Assembly: GCF_900187645.1 (NCBI RefSeq)
Contig: NZ_FYEE01000012.1
Coordinates: 62,001 to 126,000 of the forward strand
From: Pseudomonas sp. Irchel 3E20
GTDB lineage: Bacteria; Pseudomonadota; Gammaproteobacteria; Pseudomonadales; Pseudomonadaceae
Reading direction: 5' to 3'
Length of the DNA stretch: 64,000 nt
Shown: piece by piece, positions 51,890 to 59,775 of the stretch
Numbering within the stretch: the stretch's first letter is position 1
Layout of the letters: each line of letters starts with the position of its first letter
Position numbers and translations under genes: made by a program
The notes under the pieces: generated by a model
Databases searched by the model: none
What the model saw: only the letters and a program-made list of their open reading frames with translations
Told to the model about the DNA's origin: nothing

Positions 51890-52192
51890 ATGGGGGCTCT
51901 GACGAAAGCTGAAATGGCGGAACGTCTGTATGAAGAGCTGGGCCTGAATAAACGAGAGGCCAAGGAATTGGTCGAACTCTTCTTTGAAGAGATCAGGCAC
52001 GCTCTTGAAGACAACGAACAGGTAAAGTTGTCCGGTTTCGGTAACTTCGACCTTCGGGATAAACGCCAGCGGCCTGGCCGCAATCCGAAAACGGGCGAAG
52101 AAATCCCGATCACGGCTCGCCGTGTAGTCACCTTTCGTCCAGGGCAGAAGTTGAAGGCCCGAGTTGAGGCTTATGCTGGAACCAAGTCATAA
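51890..52192 (+). CDS. ihfA: integration host factor alpha subunit
   Basis: The protein has 100 residues and is of the HU/IHF family: GALTKAEMAERLYEELGLNK, LSGFGNFDLRDKRQRPGRNP and the beta-arm GEEIPITARRVVTFRPGQKL. As a heterodimer with IhfB it bends DNA at specific sites for recombination, sigma54 promoters and phage integration. It overlaps the MerR gene start by 20 bp. Confidence 0.98.
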   Translation: MGALTKAEMAERLYEELGLNKREAKELVELFFEEIRHALEDNEQVKLSGFGNFDLRDKRQRPGRNPKTGEEIPITARRVVTFRPGQKLKARVEAYAGTKS

Positions 52193-52529
52193 CGACGAGC
52201 TCCCCGTCATACCCGGCAAACGCTACTTCACCATTGGTGAAGTCAGCGAGCTATGTGCGGTAAAACCGCATGTGCTGCGTTACTGGGAGCAAGAGTTTCC
52301 TCAGCTCAACCCGGTCAAGCGTCGCGGAAATCGTCGGTATTATCAGCGCCAGGATGTACTGATGATCCGACAGATCCGCGCGTTGCTGTACGATCAAGGA
52401 TTCACTATCGGCGGGGCGCGGTTGCGCTTATCCGGTGATGAAGCCAAAGATGACACCACGCAGTACAAACAGTTGATCCGGCAGATGATCTCCGAGTTGG
52501 AAGATGTGCTGGTGGTTCTGAGAAAATAA
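52173..52529 (+). CDS. MerR family transcriptional regulator
   Basis: The protein has 118 residues. The MerR winged helix reads YFTIGEVSELCAVKPHVLRY and NPVKRRGNRRYYQRQDVLMI. A short coiled-coil dimerisation part follows, with no metal-binding cysteine loop at the end, so its signal is unknown. The ATG at 52173 lies inside the ihfA end; co-occurrence with ihfA is common in Pseudomonas. Confidence 0.92.
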   Translation: MLEPSHNDELPVIPGKRYFTIGEVSELCAVKPHVLRYWEQEFPQLNPVKRRGNRRYYQRQDVLMIRQIRALLYDQGFTIGGARLRLSGDEAKDDTTQYKQLIRQMISELEDVLVVLRK

Positions 52530-52619
52530 TTCAGGCTTTTAAAATACTTCCATATTTCAAAAGCTTGCGGTATATTCGTCATCACTTCCTTAAGAAGTGA
52601 AACAAGTAACACGCCTAGT

Positions 52620-52696
52620 CGGGGCGTAGCGCAGTCCGGTAGCGCACTAGCATGGGGTGCTAGGGGTCGAGTGTTCGAATCACTCCGTCCCGACCA
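52620..52696 (+). tRNA. tRNA-Pro (anticodon GGG)
   Basis: This is a complete 77-nt cloverleaf: acceptor CGGGGCG / CGTCCCG, D-arm GCGC..GCGC, anticodon stem CTAGC / GCTAG with loop ATGGGGT (anticodon GGG at 52654-52656), variable loop GGGTC, T-arm GAGTG-TTCGAAT-CACTC, discriminator A and encoded CCA. It is the insertion site of the prophage: the integrase gene begins 83 bp downstream. Confidence 0.97.
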
Positions 52697-52712
52697 TATT
52701 TTTCAATGACTT

Positions 52713-52734
52713 AGCCGCTTTTTAGCGGCTTTGC
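52713..52734 (+). terminator. hairpin after tRNA-Pro
   Basis: AGCCGC-TTTTTA-GCGGCT followed by TTTGCTGTTT forms a short terminator-like hairpin. It lies 17 bp after the tRNA, within the prophage left end, so it may terminate tRNA transcripts and protect the convergent integrase gene. Confidence 0.6.
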
Positions 52735-52778
52735 TGTTTCTGCAATAGTGACTTTCCGAGTGACCCTGGCCTTTTTCT

Positions 52779-53963
52779 TCACGCTTCCCTCCTTTTCAGA
52801 ATCGTCAGCGCTGGTGCGCGCGAGTCGGTTGCTGATACCTTGTTTGCCGCCGCAATTAGCTGATCCAGTTCCGCCGCCGAGTAGTGGCTGGTAATGCTTC
52901 CGTTCTTGTGGCCGAGCAGCGCTTTCCGATCCTCCTCCGTCACGCCAGCAGCACGTAGCCTTCTCCCAAAGGTGTGCTTCAAGTCGTGAATGCGGATTCT
53001 GGCAAAGCCGTCATGTGCCGGCCGCAAGAACTTCTCCTGCCACTTCTTTGCCGCCCGAATCCGCGCCTTCTTCCAGGCCGAGTCGTTCATGCGGTGAACT
53101 GTCGTTTCATTCCCCTCACCATCTGGCTTGCCAAACGGGAACACGTAGAGCGCATGCTTGCCGCGCTGCTTCTCGATTACTGACTTAGCAACGTCATTCA
53201 TCACGACCAAGCGCTCATCCCGGTTCTTCACGCCAGCCCTTGCGCTCCTTCCCCCAAATCCCGCTGGTATCAGGAACACGCTCGTTCCCAGCTCCGGTAC
53301 CGCAATCTCCCAATTCCACTGAAGCTTGCAAACCTCCTGCTCCCGGCAGCCCGTATTGACCTTGAACATCGCCATGGTCTGAAGGTGCGCCGGGAGTTCG
53401 GTGAACAGGATCGACTGCTCTTCCCATGAAAGCGGGTAGGGCTTTCGGCTGTTCGTCTTCTCGTCCAGCAGGGAAATCATCGGCACCACATCCAGCAGCG
53501 GCCGTCGCTCCTCGTCTCGCCATTTGCGTGCACAGAGGTTCAGCACACGGATGACCCGCTGAAGCGCGATGTTCACTGTCCGGTTCGTAACTGGCTTCCC
53601 TGCCGCTGGATTCAACTTCGACTGGATGTATGGCGCGAGTGCATCATCATCGATGTGGGTCAGCGGCATATCCCCAATGAACGGGTCGAGCTGCTCCATA
53701 TAGGTGGCCGAGATGTGGATTGAAGCCTGATCCTTCACTTCCAGCAGGAAGCGAGTTGCCGCCTCCCGCCACGTCCTGACCCGCCGGACGCCGTACACCT
53801 TCTGCTGGCGCAACTGCTCCAGCTTGTGAATCAGGTACTGCTCTGCTTCGGCGCGGTTACAAGTGCCAGTACTCTCTTGAATTCGTTCTCCTCTGTACTT
53901 TTTGTCGATCTTCCAGATGCCGTTCGGCATTTGCTGGAGGCCGGTGATTGCTTTTTGGGCCAT
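52779..53963 (-). CDS. prophage tyrosine integrase
   Basis: The protein has 394 residues. The N-terminal arm-binding and SAM-like core-binding domains cover 1-170. The catalytic domain shows R207 (NTGCREQEVCKL), H326 in IHDLKHTFGRRL, H352 (LLGHKNGSITSHYS) and nucleophile Y361. The second catalytic arginine of the HxxR motif is K329 here, a substitution seen in a number of phage integrases. It recombines at the tRNA-Pro gene whose end lies 83 bp from its stop. Its 5' end is overlapped by the excisionase-like gene by 133 bp. Confidence 0.95.
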   Translation of the reverse strand: MAQKAITGLQQMPNGIWKIDKKYRGERIQESTGTCNRAEAEQYLIHKLEQLRQQKVYGVRRVRTWREAATRFLLEVKDQASIHISATYMEQLDPFIGDMPLTHIDDDALAPYIQSKLNPAAGKPVTNRTVNIALQRVIRVLNLCARKWRDEERRPLLDVVPMISLLDEKTNSRKPYPLSWEEQSILFTELPAHLQTMAMFKVNTGCREQEVCKLQWNWEIAVPELGTSVFLIPAGFGGRSARAGVKNRDERLVVMNDVAKSVIEKQRGKHALYVFPFGKPDGEGNETTVHRMNDSAWKKARIRAAKKWQEKFLRPAHDGFARIRIHDLKHTFGRRLRAAGVTEEDRKALLGHKNGSITSHYSAAELDQLIAAANKVSATDSRAPALTILKRREA

Positions 53964-54247
53964 GGCGTTGCTCCTGTGGCCCGCGCATGGCGCTCGCTGC
54001 GGGGCTGATTGTTGTCCTGATTGGCCTGCTTTTCAATTGCCATGCGCTCAATGTAGGCGTCTGCCCACTGGTCCAGCTCATGACGGTCGAAGGCAACGCC
54101 CTGTTTTCCAATGGGGAATTCGCGAACGTAGGGGCGGACGGTTTCGTCGAAAACTGCTCGACACATGCCGAGGTAGGTAGGTGCGTTTTTTGCCCGGATG
54201 AAGCGCGGCGCGGTCTCTAGGACAGGCGCCAGCTTTGTGTTGGCCAT
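53831..54247 (-). CDS. excisionase-like winged-helix protein
   Basis: The protein has about 138 residues. The core RFIRAKNAPTYLGMCRAVFD followed by REFPIGKQGVAFDRHELDQW is an AlpA/Xis-type winged helix. The C-terminal 45 residues overlap the integrase start in another frame and look unstructured and basic. GAGGCATTCCT precedes the ATG. By position and fold it should direct excision or regulate the integrase. The 133-bp overlap with int is longer than usual. Confidence 0.75.
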   Translation of the reverse strand: MANTKLAPVLETAPRFIRAKNAPTYLGMCRAVFDETVRPYVREFPIGKQGVAFDRHELDQWADAYIERMAIEKQANQDNNQPRSERHARATGATPWPKKQSPASSKCRTASGRSTKSTEENEFKRVLALVTAPKQSST

Positions 54248-54326
54248 AGGAATGCCTCGCCACGCCGTCGCCGGGTGGATTGATTGGTTTGGGGTGTCCT
54301 TGCCGCGCCGGGCGGCAGAAGGTGGG

Positions 54327-54821
54327 TTAGCGGGTGGCTTTGGCGATTGCGGCGTCTGCAACCTTCATCGCTGCCTGGGCGTCATTCACATAGGCAGGAT
54401 CGAAACCACCGCACAGATGGATAGTTGCCTGGCAGGCGCGCAGGTTCTCTCGGGTGAGTTTCAGCACCGCGACCAACTCTTCGCCCAGCGCACGCTCCTC
54501 CCGGCCGATATCCCAGAAGCGCTGCCCCCAGTGATCCGCCGGCGGCGGGTTGACGTTCTGGGCGCCCATCGCCAGGGCGCCGACAATCGCGTCGCACAAA
54601 TCGCGCTTGTAGGTGTTGTCGCCGTCGATGCTCAGGCCGCGCCGGCGCAGGGCGCTGATTACTTCGTTTCTATCCAGGCCCTGATCCTCAAGGATGATGT
54701 CCCGCTCAGGCTCGCCGGGTGTGACAATGACCAGGGCCAGCTTGGCGCCCGGCAGGCAGTACCCGCTGAGTTTTACCAGGGCATCGTTGGCTGTTTCGTG
54801 GAATCGCTGAACTGCTGACAT
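54327..54821 (-). CDS. prophage hypothetical protein
   Basis: The protein has 164 residues, is soluble and helical. Visible parts are FHETANDALVKLSGYCLPGA, ILEDQGLDRNEVISALRRRG and a C-terminus with REERALGEELVAVLKLTREN. The ribosome site GAGGTATTCCT is nearly identical to that of the excisionase-like gene, and a GCCG-GTGAG-CGGC hairpin lies just upstream. Function is unknown. Confidence 0.75.
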   Translation of the reverse strand: MSAVQRFHETANDALVKLSGYCLPGAKLALVIVTPGEPERDIILEDQGLDRNEVISALRRRGLSIDGDNTYKRDLCDAIVGALAMGAQNVNPPPADHWGQRFWDIGREERALGEELVAVLKLTRENLRACQATIHLCGGFDPAYVNDAQAAMKVADAAIAKATR

Positions 54822-54836
54822 AGGAATACCTCACCC

Positions 54837-55213
54837 GCCGCTCACCGGCAGGCACATAGGGGAATGGAGTAATGGCGTTTTGCCTAGATATCTGTGTCGC
54901 TTGGATGGGTGTAAAACGGGTATTCAATCCACCCGGTCGCCAGGAGGGCGCATGCCACACCAACTAGATATCCCGATTGCGCACGCCTACCGGGGCCACA
55001 CAATGTTTCTCAAGTTCGTCTGGCGGCGCCCGAACGACGACGCACCGATTGCCGCGAAGATCATCGAGCCCGCGCAAATTGACGGGCTGGGCGAGGTCGC
55101 GGCTGAGCTGACCGGGCCTTGGCCCGACTACCCAGCAGCAATTGATGAGGCAACGGCTGCTGCTGAGCGTTGGGTCGACAGCCAATTGCCTTGAGGCCGC
55201 TCACCGGCAGGCA
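54837..55213. repeat. 18-bp direct repeats flanking a plus-strand gene
   Basis: GCCGCTCACCGGCAGGCA occurs at 54837-54854 and, identically, at 55196-55213. Each copy is followed by a near-identical (C/T)(A/G)TAGGGG. The interval contains exactly one gene, on the opposite strand to its neighbours. The left copy forms the start-upstream hairpin of the 54327-54821 gene; the right copy lies two bases past the cargo gene stop. Confidence 0.75.
54952..55194 (+). CDS. small prophage cargo protein
   Basis: The protein has 80 residues. AGGAGG lies just upstream of the ATG at 54952. The sequence starts MPHQLDIPIAHAYRGHTMFL and ends EAAAERWVDSQLP, with an internal FVWRRPNDDAPIAAKIIEPA. It is on the plus strand among minus-strand genes and bracketed by an 18-bp direct repeat, so it looks inserted. 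No family is recognised. Confidence 0.7.
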   Translation: MPHQLDIPIAHAYRGHTMFLKFVWRRPNDDAPIAAKIIEPAQIDGLGEVAAELTGPWPDYPAAIDEATAAAERWVDSQLP

Positions 55214-55229
55214 TGTAGGGGGATTGGGG

Positions 55230-55553
55230 TTAGGGAAGCGTGCTGCCAATTTGTGCTGCTACGACGGTTATTGCTTGGCGGAGCGCGCCACCTCGATCTG
55301 CGTCGTCGGTCCAGCCGATGTTCTCGCCGAAGCCGCGCCGCTCGACCATCACGTATTGCAGGTTGGTGAACCAGAGGATGCTGAGCTGAAGCTCTACCGC
55401 TACGCGCAAGGCCTGGACGTCATCACTGAGTGGGTGCCATTGCTCACGTCCGGATTCTGGATCGTCGTAATAGAAGGCATCGCTTCCACGCCGATACTCC
55501 AGCTCGAAACCCATGGCCTTGGCAGACAGCCGTAATAGCTCATGGTCAGTCAC
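55230..55553 (-). CDS. prophage hypothetical protein (107 aa)
   Basis: The protein starts MTDHELLRLSAKAMGFELEY, contains WHPLSDDVQALRVAVELQLS and ends with an alanine-rich helix (LRQAITVVAAQIGSTLP). It resembles the small phage proteins that begin TDHELLRLAAKA, often found in Pseudomonas prophages, of unknown role. Its start overlaps the end of the next upstream gene by 8 bp. Confidence 0.8.
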   Translation of the reverse strand: MTDHELLRLSAKAMGFELEYRRGSDAFYYDDPESGREQWHPLSDDVQALRVAVELQLSILWFTNLQYVMVERRGFGENIGWTDDADRGGALRQAITVVAAQIGSTLP

Positions 55554-55743
55554 TCCAGCAGCTCAGTTCTTCGGCGATTTCCTCGGCGGGCTCGCCGATT
55601 TCATTGAGGCGCCCGTCGTATTCGTAGTTGTCGTAGATCACGGCGGCGGTTTCCCAGTAGAAGGCTAGGTCTTTCGGTTTCCACCACCCCATCAGGCTGC
55701 GCATGTGCAGAGCGGCGCGGAGAATCCAGTACATTTTTTTCAT
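55546..55743 (-). CDS. prophage hypothetical protein (65 aa)
   Basis: The protein has basic and aromatic residues at the N-terminus (MKKMYWILRAALHMRSLMGW) and an acidic C-terminus (EIGEPAEEIAEELSCWSD). A perfect GCCGC-TATA-GCGGC hairpin directly abuts its Shine-Dalgarno AAGGA. Function is unknown. Confidence 0.7.
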   Translation of the reverse strand: MKKMYWILRAALHMRSLMGWWKPKDLAFYWETAAVIYDNYEYDGRLNEIGEPAEEIAEELSCWSD

Positions 55744-55797
55744 GCGAGTTCGTCCTTGCCGCTATAGCGGCTGGCTTTTAAGGGGGGAGGCGTTTAT

Positions 55798-55962
55798 TTG
55801 AAAACGATCCTGGACGAGATAGAGAGTTGTGCTAGAAATGACATGTCGGACATGAATTTCAGGTGTTTGTTGTTGAAATGCTCAGCCGGCTGGCGCTCTA
55901 TCAAGTCATTAGAGCGCGCCCTTCAAGCTGTGGGCAGTGATTCAGTGGACCGAAGTAGTTAG
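55798..55962 (+). CDS. possible 54-residue prophage protein, TTG start
   Basis: The ORF TTG 55798 to TAG 55962 has GGGAGG six bases upstream and encodes MKTILDEIESCARNDMSDMN and a leucine-rich middle (FRCLLLKCSAGWRSIKSLER). It is on the plus strand in the otherwise empty gap 55744-56040. Translation is plausible but unproven; the rest of that gap shows nothing. Confidence 0.4.
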   Translation: MKTILDEIESCARNDMSDMNFRCLLLKCSAGWRSIKSLERALQAVGSDSVDRSS

Positions 55963-56040
55963 CTGCGAGTTAAACAACTCCCTTCCTCTGGGCTAGTAAC
56001 TCCACGCCTTGGTCCACTGGTCACATCTTCGCCCAGTTGC

Positions 56041-56355
56041 TCATACAGCCTCCCTCCCTACCAGATCATGGTCATTCATAGCGGCTGGTGTTTCGTGGCC
56101 AGGGCATCCACCGCCAGAGAAATCGAATCCTTCACAGTGCGGCCCGAACGGCAAAACTTCCTTGCCCAGGGCGAGCGCTTCGAGCAGGTGGTCTGTGGAC
56201 TCTTCGGCGGTGCACTTGGTGCCGTCGGCGCGTTTGAACATCCCACTCAATTGGCGCTTGCTGAACTCCCGCAGTGCGCCCCGCACGCTCAAGTGAATGT
56301 GGAAGGTGCGGCCGTTCGGGCCAAATGGATCTGTCGGTTTGTTTTCTGTAGGCAT
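56041..56355 (-). CDS. prophage hypothetical protein (104 aa)
   Basis: The sequence includes RTFHIHLSVRGALREFSKRQ, GTKCTAEESTDHLLEALALG and a C-terminal GFDFSGGGCPGHE with cysteine and histidine. I chose the ATG at 56355; a CCGGGC-CAT-GCCCGG hairpin directly abuts its AAGGA ribosome site. It is soluble, of unknown role. The 56356-56639 stretch otherwise has no gene. Confidence 0.75.
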   Translation of the reverse strand: MPTENKPTDPFGPNGRTFHIHLSVRGALREFSKRQLSGMFKRADGTKCTAEESTDHLLEALALGKEVLPFGPHCEGFDFSGGGCPGHETPAAMNDHDLVGREAV

Positions 56356-56639
56356 GGGTAGTCCTTGCCGGGCCATGCCCGGGCGGTGGATAAGTAGTAA
56401 TTCAAGCGTTTTATTGCTGGTGCAGGAGTCGTGAAGGAATGATCTGGCTATCAACAACGCCGGAGCGCTATCGCATGAAACGAATGACCGAATGGATAAA
56501 ATTTTTCTCCGCTGTGATTCGCCTGGTCTAATTTATCATGCGGACTGGATGGATTTGATATCGAAAACGCTTTCGTAAGCGATGGGCACGAAGACCATCT
56601 CGCCGGTATATTGTGATTTGAATTTATGAGGTGATAGAG

Positions 56640-57293
56640 ATGTCGATTTGTTTGGCGATTACCGATGCGGATTGGTCGCTCACTAAAGATGTATTCGCTG
56701 TGGTCGGGACGCTGGTTAGCGCCGCTGGCGTTGGACTGGCTTTTTATATTGGTCTCGCGGGTCTCGCAACTTGGAGAAAACAGCTCAGAGGCACGGCAAA
56801 TCATAAGCTGGCCAGAAAGGCCCTGATCGAACTTTATAGATTTCGCGAGGCAATAGAGCGTGCTCGCTCTCCAGTAATGTTGAGCGCTGAGCTCGATCTA
56901 AGTCCTGATGATGACGTTGATTTATCTTTCCGAGAGGAAAGCTATTTGCGTAAGTACGGCGGTTTCCAAAAGCGGTTTGATGCGGTTTTCGCCGCTCGAG
57001 CGCCTATTGAGGCAACTTTGCTTGAAAGCGAAGCTCTATGGGATAAGGAGCTGCATGCGCTCTTCAAGCCAATATTCAAACTACAGCATGACTTCAAAGT
57101 TTACGTTGAGTTCTGGTTTATGGCCTCGGATCCACGCGAAGATGATGATTATAAGAAGGCTCATTGGGACGCCATTAAAGACAAACCCAAATTGATTTAT
57201 GACAACATGAGCGAAGAAGGTGACGAGTTTCGACAGAGCTTCAATCGCTGCGTTGTAGCCATCGAACAATATTTAAAGCCCAAACTCGCATGA
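56640..57293 (+). CDS. membrane-anchored prophage cargo protein
   Basis: The protein has 217 residues. One hydrophobic helix near 17-42 (VFAVVGTLVSAAGVGLAFYI) is followed by a large charged, mainly helical cytoplasmic domain (YRFREAIERARSPVMLSAEL, FKPIFKLQHDFKVYVEFWFM, RQSFNRCVVAIEQYLKPKLA). TGAGG is eight bases before the ATG. It is AT-richer than the neighbours and on the opposite strand, typical of a lysogenic-conversion gene. Superinfection exclusion or phage defence is possible, but I see no known domain. Confidence 0.75.
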   Translation: MSICLAITDADWSLTKDVFAVVGTLVSAAGVGLAFYIGLAGLATWRKQLRGTANHKLARKALIELYRFREAIERARSPVMLSAELDLSPDDDVDLSFREESYLRKYGGFQKRFDAVFAARAPIEATLLESEALWDKELHALFKPIFKLQHDFKVYVEFWFMASDPREDDDYKKAHWDAIKDKPKLIYDNMSEEGDEFRQSFNRCVVAIEQYLKPKLA

Positions 57294-57332
57294 CTTTAAG
57301 ACCCTTCAACTTCGGCGCGTTCGGTAAAGGGG

Positions 57333-57722
57333 TCAGGCGGCTTGGCTTTCCTGTTTGGGCGGCCATTCCGCAAACCCAACCTTTGGCGCCTTCGTCTTCG
57401 GGTTGATGATCGGCTTGCCCTTGGCGTCCACCAGCACCGCCTTGGCCCTGATCTGCATGTCGCGGCATCTCAGCGTCTTGCGGGCCAGCTCAATGAACTG
57501 TTCGGCGTACTGCGGGGCTTCGAAGAGCGGTGAGAGCTGGCGAACCGTACCTCCCCCCATAATCTTCTCGGTACGCTTGGTGACCAGTTCCAGCCATTCG
57601 GCTTCGGGGATCGGCTCGACGCCGCCAGGCGCCTTGGCGTTCTTCCGGGTGCCAGCCGTCTTCTTGCGGGCCTCTGTCTTGGCGACATCGAGGGTCATTC
57701 CAAACACTGCAAAGGTGCTCAT
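57333..57722 (-). CDS. prophage hypothetical protein (129 aa)
   Basis: The protein has a basic N-terminal region (KTEARKKTAGTRKNAKAPGG). A middle part WLELVTKRTEKIMGGGTVRQ and FIELARKTLRCRDMQIRAKA precede a proline- and lysine-rich tail. GGAGATAACCC precedes the ATG, similar to the gene at 59772-60356. Function is unknown; the charge suggests nucleic-acid contact. Confidence 0.75.
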   Translation of the reverse strand: MSTFAVFGMTLDVAKTEARKKTAGTRKNAKAPGGVEPIPEAEWLELVTKRTEKIMGGGTVRQLSPLFEAPQYAEQFIELARKTLRCRDMQIRAKAVLVDAKGKPIINPKTKAPKVGFAEWPPKQESQAA

Positions 57723-57818
57723 GGGTTATCTCCAAGCGTGCGCCTGCTTCGCCGGCTGGCGTGATTTTGATTTGTGGGCTATTGGTATTTGCATAGCTCA
57801 ACCTGGCAGGAGGCCAAA

Positions 57819-58040
57819 ATGAGACTGCAAAGCGATATAGATGCACTCGCAGCAATCGAGGAGGACGCTTTAATGATGCTCAAGTGGATTGGTCTTCCAG
57901 ACGACAAGCAGAAACTGGAGATAGTCATTTGCTTGCGGCAGATCATTGATCTTGCGAGTTACAGGAAAAAGGCTGATGAGTTTGCAGCGAGTTCAGCAGG
58001 GTATCTGCGGGGCGATCCGGCTGGTTTTTCCCGGATTTAA
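57819..58040 (+). CDS. small prophage cargo protein (73 aa)
   Basis: AGGAGG lies six bases before the ATG at 57819. The protein (MRLQSDIDALAAIEEDALMM, KQKLEIVICLRQIIDLASYR) is helical and soluble. It is on the plus strand, just before a secreted-protein gene. No family is recognised. Confidence 0.65.
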   Translation: MRLQSDIDALAAIEEDALMMLKWIGLPDDKQKLEIVICLRQIIDLASYRKKADEFAASSAGYLRGDPAGFSRI

Positions 58041-58121
58041 TCTGCCTTGGCGGCTGGCTTGACTCTTCAATTCCGGTTACTTCTATTATCTAGGCACGTT
58101 TGATACTGATGGAGCATTTCA

Positions 58122-58412
58122 ATGAAGCGATTACTGGTTGGGACTTTGGTTGTCTTGGCTGCGGGGACTGCGAATGCTGGCATTCCGCTGGTCAATGCAA
58201 CCTGCCCTGGAAATATTGAGGTACACGCCGATGAGGGCGGCCCTATCTACATCAACGGTAAAGAGGCCAAGCTGAAGAAATTCAGCGAGACTTATTTCGA
58301 GGCGAAGGGTAGTAACGTCACGATCTCGTTGATGGTGAATCCCGATGGTTCTCCGAGTGTTTCTTACACCGGTAAGGGCAAGGCTAATGGTGTTTGCCAG
58401 GTCAAACAGTAG
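58122..58412 (+). CDS. secreted small prophage protein
   Basis: The protein has 96 residues. The signal peptide is MKRLLVGTLVVLAAGTANA. The mature domain is beta-rich, with two cysteines near its ends (NATCPGN and GVCQVKQ) that could form a disulfide. TGGAG lies before the ATG. A phage-borne periplasmic protein may alter the host surface or block other phages, but I see no known domain. Confidence 0.7.
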   Translation: MKRLLVGTLVVLAAGTANAGIPLVNATCPGNIEVHADEGGPIYINGKEAKLKKFSETYFEAKGSNVTISLMVNPDGSPSVSYTGKGKANGVCQVKQ

Positions 58413-58464
58413 TTGCCATGAATATGATGGCTTACCTTTGACCCATGCGAGTATTCAGGCAGTG

Positions 58465-59472
58465 TCAGGCTGTCGCGCGCTTGAGTTGTTCAGTGAGTTG
58501 CGTTGGCAGGCCACGCAGTGTCAGCGTGCCGCCTTCCTCGTCGAACTCGATCTTGTCGCCCAACAGGTGCGCTTCGAAGCTGATCGACATTCCCTCGGCC
58601 CGGCCGGTGAAGCGCCGGAATTTGTTGAGGGTCTTCTTGTCAGGCGGCAGGGCCTCTGAAATCCCGTAGTCCTTGGCCTTGATGAAGTCGTAGAAGCTGC
58701 GCGGCTGGTCTTCGTCGATCAGTCCCGACAGCTCGTCGAGGGTGATTGGCTCGCCAAGTTTGGCCTGGGCCATTGAGTAGCTGACCAGGGTGTTCGTCTT
58801 CTCCCGTGCCGATTCCTCGCCCAGGTCCTCGCTTTCAACAAAGTCGCTGAACGCCTTGAGCAAGGTCCGGGTTTCGCTTGGGCCGTCAATTCCTTCCTGG
58901 CAGCCGATGAAGTCGCGGAAGTACTCGTTGATCCTGCGACCCTGCTTGCCCTTGAGGTACGAGATGTACTGCTTCGACTGCGGGTTGCTCTGCCACTCGC
59001 TGATGTTGATTCGCGCGGCCAGGCGGATGTGGTCGAGGTCCAGTCGCTTCACCATCATCAGGTGCAGATCTTCGGTCATGGTCACCGCTTCGGTTTCCTG
59101 CACTAGGGCGATTACCAGGTATTCGGTCAGGCCTTGTTGGTAGTGGCAGAAGAGTGCGTGCCCGCCGGTGGTCAGGTTCGACTCCTCCATCAGCCGGGTC
59201 AGGTGTTCGACTGCGGCGGTGGTGAACTTTAGGAAGTCGCCGACGCCGGCCAGGTATTTGCCTAGCCATCCGCTGAGCGGGTGAGCGCCTGATTCGTGAT
59301 GGAAGAAGCCCCAGGCCTTGCCGGTGGTGGCGTTGTAGCTTTCGTTGAACTGCTGCATCAGATCGTAGCGGGCCTGGCTTTCAACCTGCTCAGCGTCAGC
59401 CAGATGCAGAACTGCTGGGCTGCCGTCCGGCTTCTTGTCGATCTTGTGGATTGCGCTATGGCGTACAGGCAT
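58465..59472 (-). CDS. YejK/NdpA-like nucleoid-associated protein
   Basis: The protein has 335 residues, the same length as E. coli YejK. Family features are AIHKIDKKPDGSPAVLHLAD, FFHHESGAHPLSGWLGKYLA, ISYLKGKQGRRINEYFRDFI and FRRFTGRAEGMSISFEAHLL. It binds the nucleoid in E. coli. A second, phage-borne copy could protect or organise phage DNA or compete with the host protein. It is followed downstream by plus-strand cargo genes in opposite orientation. Confidence 0.88.
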   Translation of the reverse strand: MPVRHSAIHKIDKKPDGSPAVLHLADAEQVESQARYDLMQQFNESYNATTGKAWGFFHHESGAHPLSGWLGKYLAGVGDFLKFTTAAVEHLTRLMEESNLTTGGHALFCHYQQGLTEYLVIALVQETEAVTMTEDLHLMMVKRLDLDHIRLAARINISEWQSNPQSKQYISYLKGKQGRRINEYFRDFIGCQEGIDGPSETRTLLKAFSDFVESEDLGEESAREKTNTLVSYSMAQAKLGEPITLDELSGLIDEDQPRSFYDFIKAKDYGISEALPPDKKTLNKFRRFTGRAEGMSISFEAHLLGDKIEFDEEGGTLTLRGLPTQLTEQLKRATA

Positions 59473-59580
59473 TTCGTTTACCTCGGGCAGGCGCCGCCCT
59501 CCGGTGAGTCGGTGGTGGCAATTTGGTTTGGGTTGGGGTATTACGGGTGACCGGCATGGAGCCGGATCAAGGAGAGCGAG

Positions 59581-59775
59581 ATGAGCGAGAAGCCTTCAGA
59601 CATAGAAGTGGCGAAGCTGATCGGCATAACCGAGAACGAGGTCGCCACGTATCGTGTCAACTCCGACCTGAGGCCTGACGGTCGATGGCTTATCTATTTC
59701 GGATACCAGATGCCTGTAGCTTTGCGCAAAGGCCTGACTGGGAGCTTCACCTTCTTAATGCCTGAGATGGGCTAA
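59581..59775 (+). CDS. small prophage protein (64 aa)
   Basis: CAAGGAGAG precedes the ATG. The sequence MSEKPSDIEVAKLIGITENE, VATYRVNSDLRPDGRW and LRKGLTGSFTFLMPEMG suggests a short DNA-binding-like N-terminus, but this is weak. It lies on the plus strand, and its stop overlaps the convergent neighbour by 4 bp. Confidence 0.65.
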   Translation: MSEKPSDIEVAKLIGITENEVATYRVNSDLRPDGRWLIYFGYQMPVALRKGLTGSFTFLMPEMG

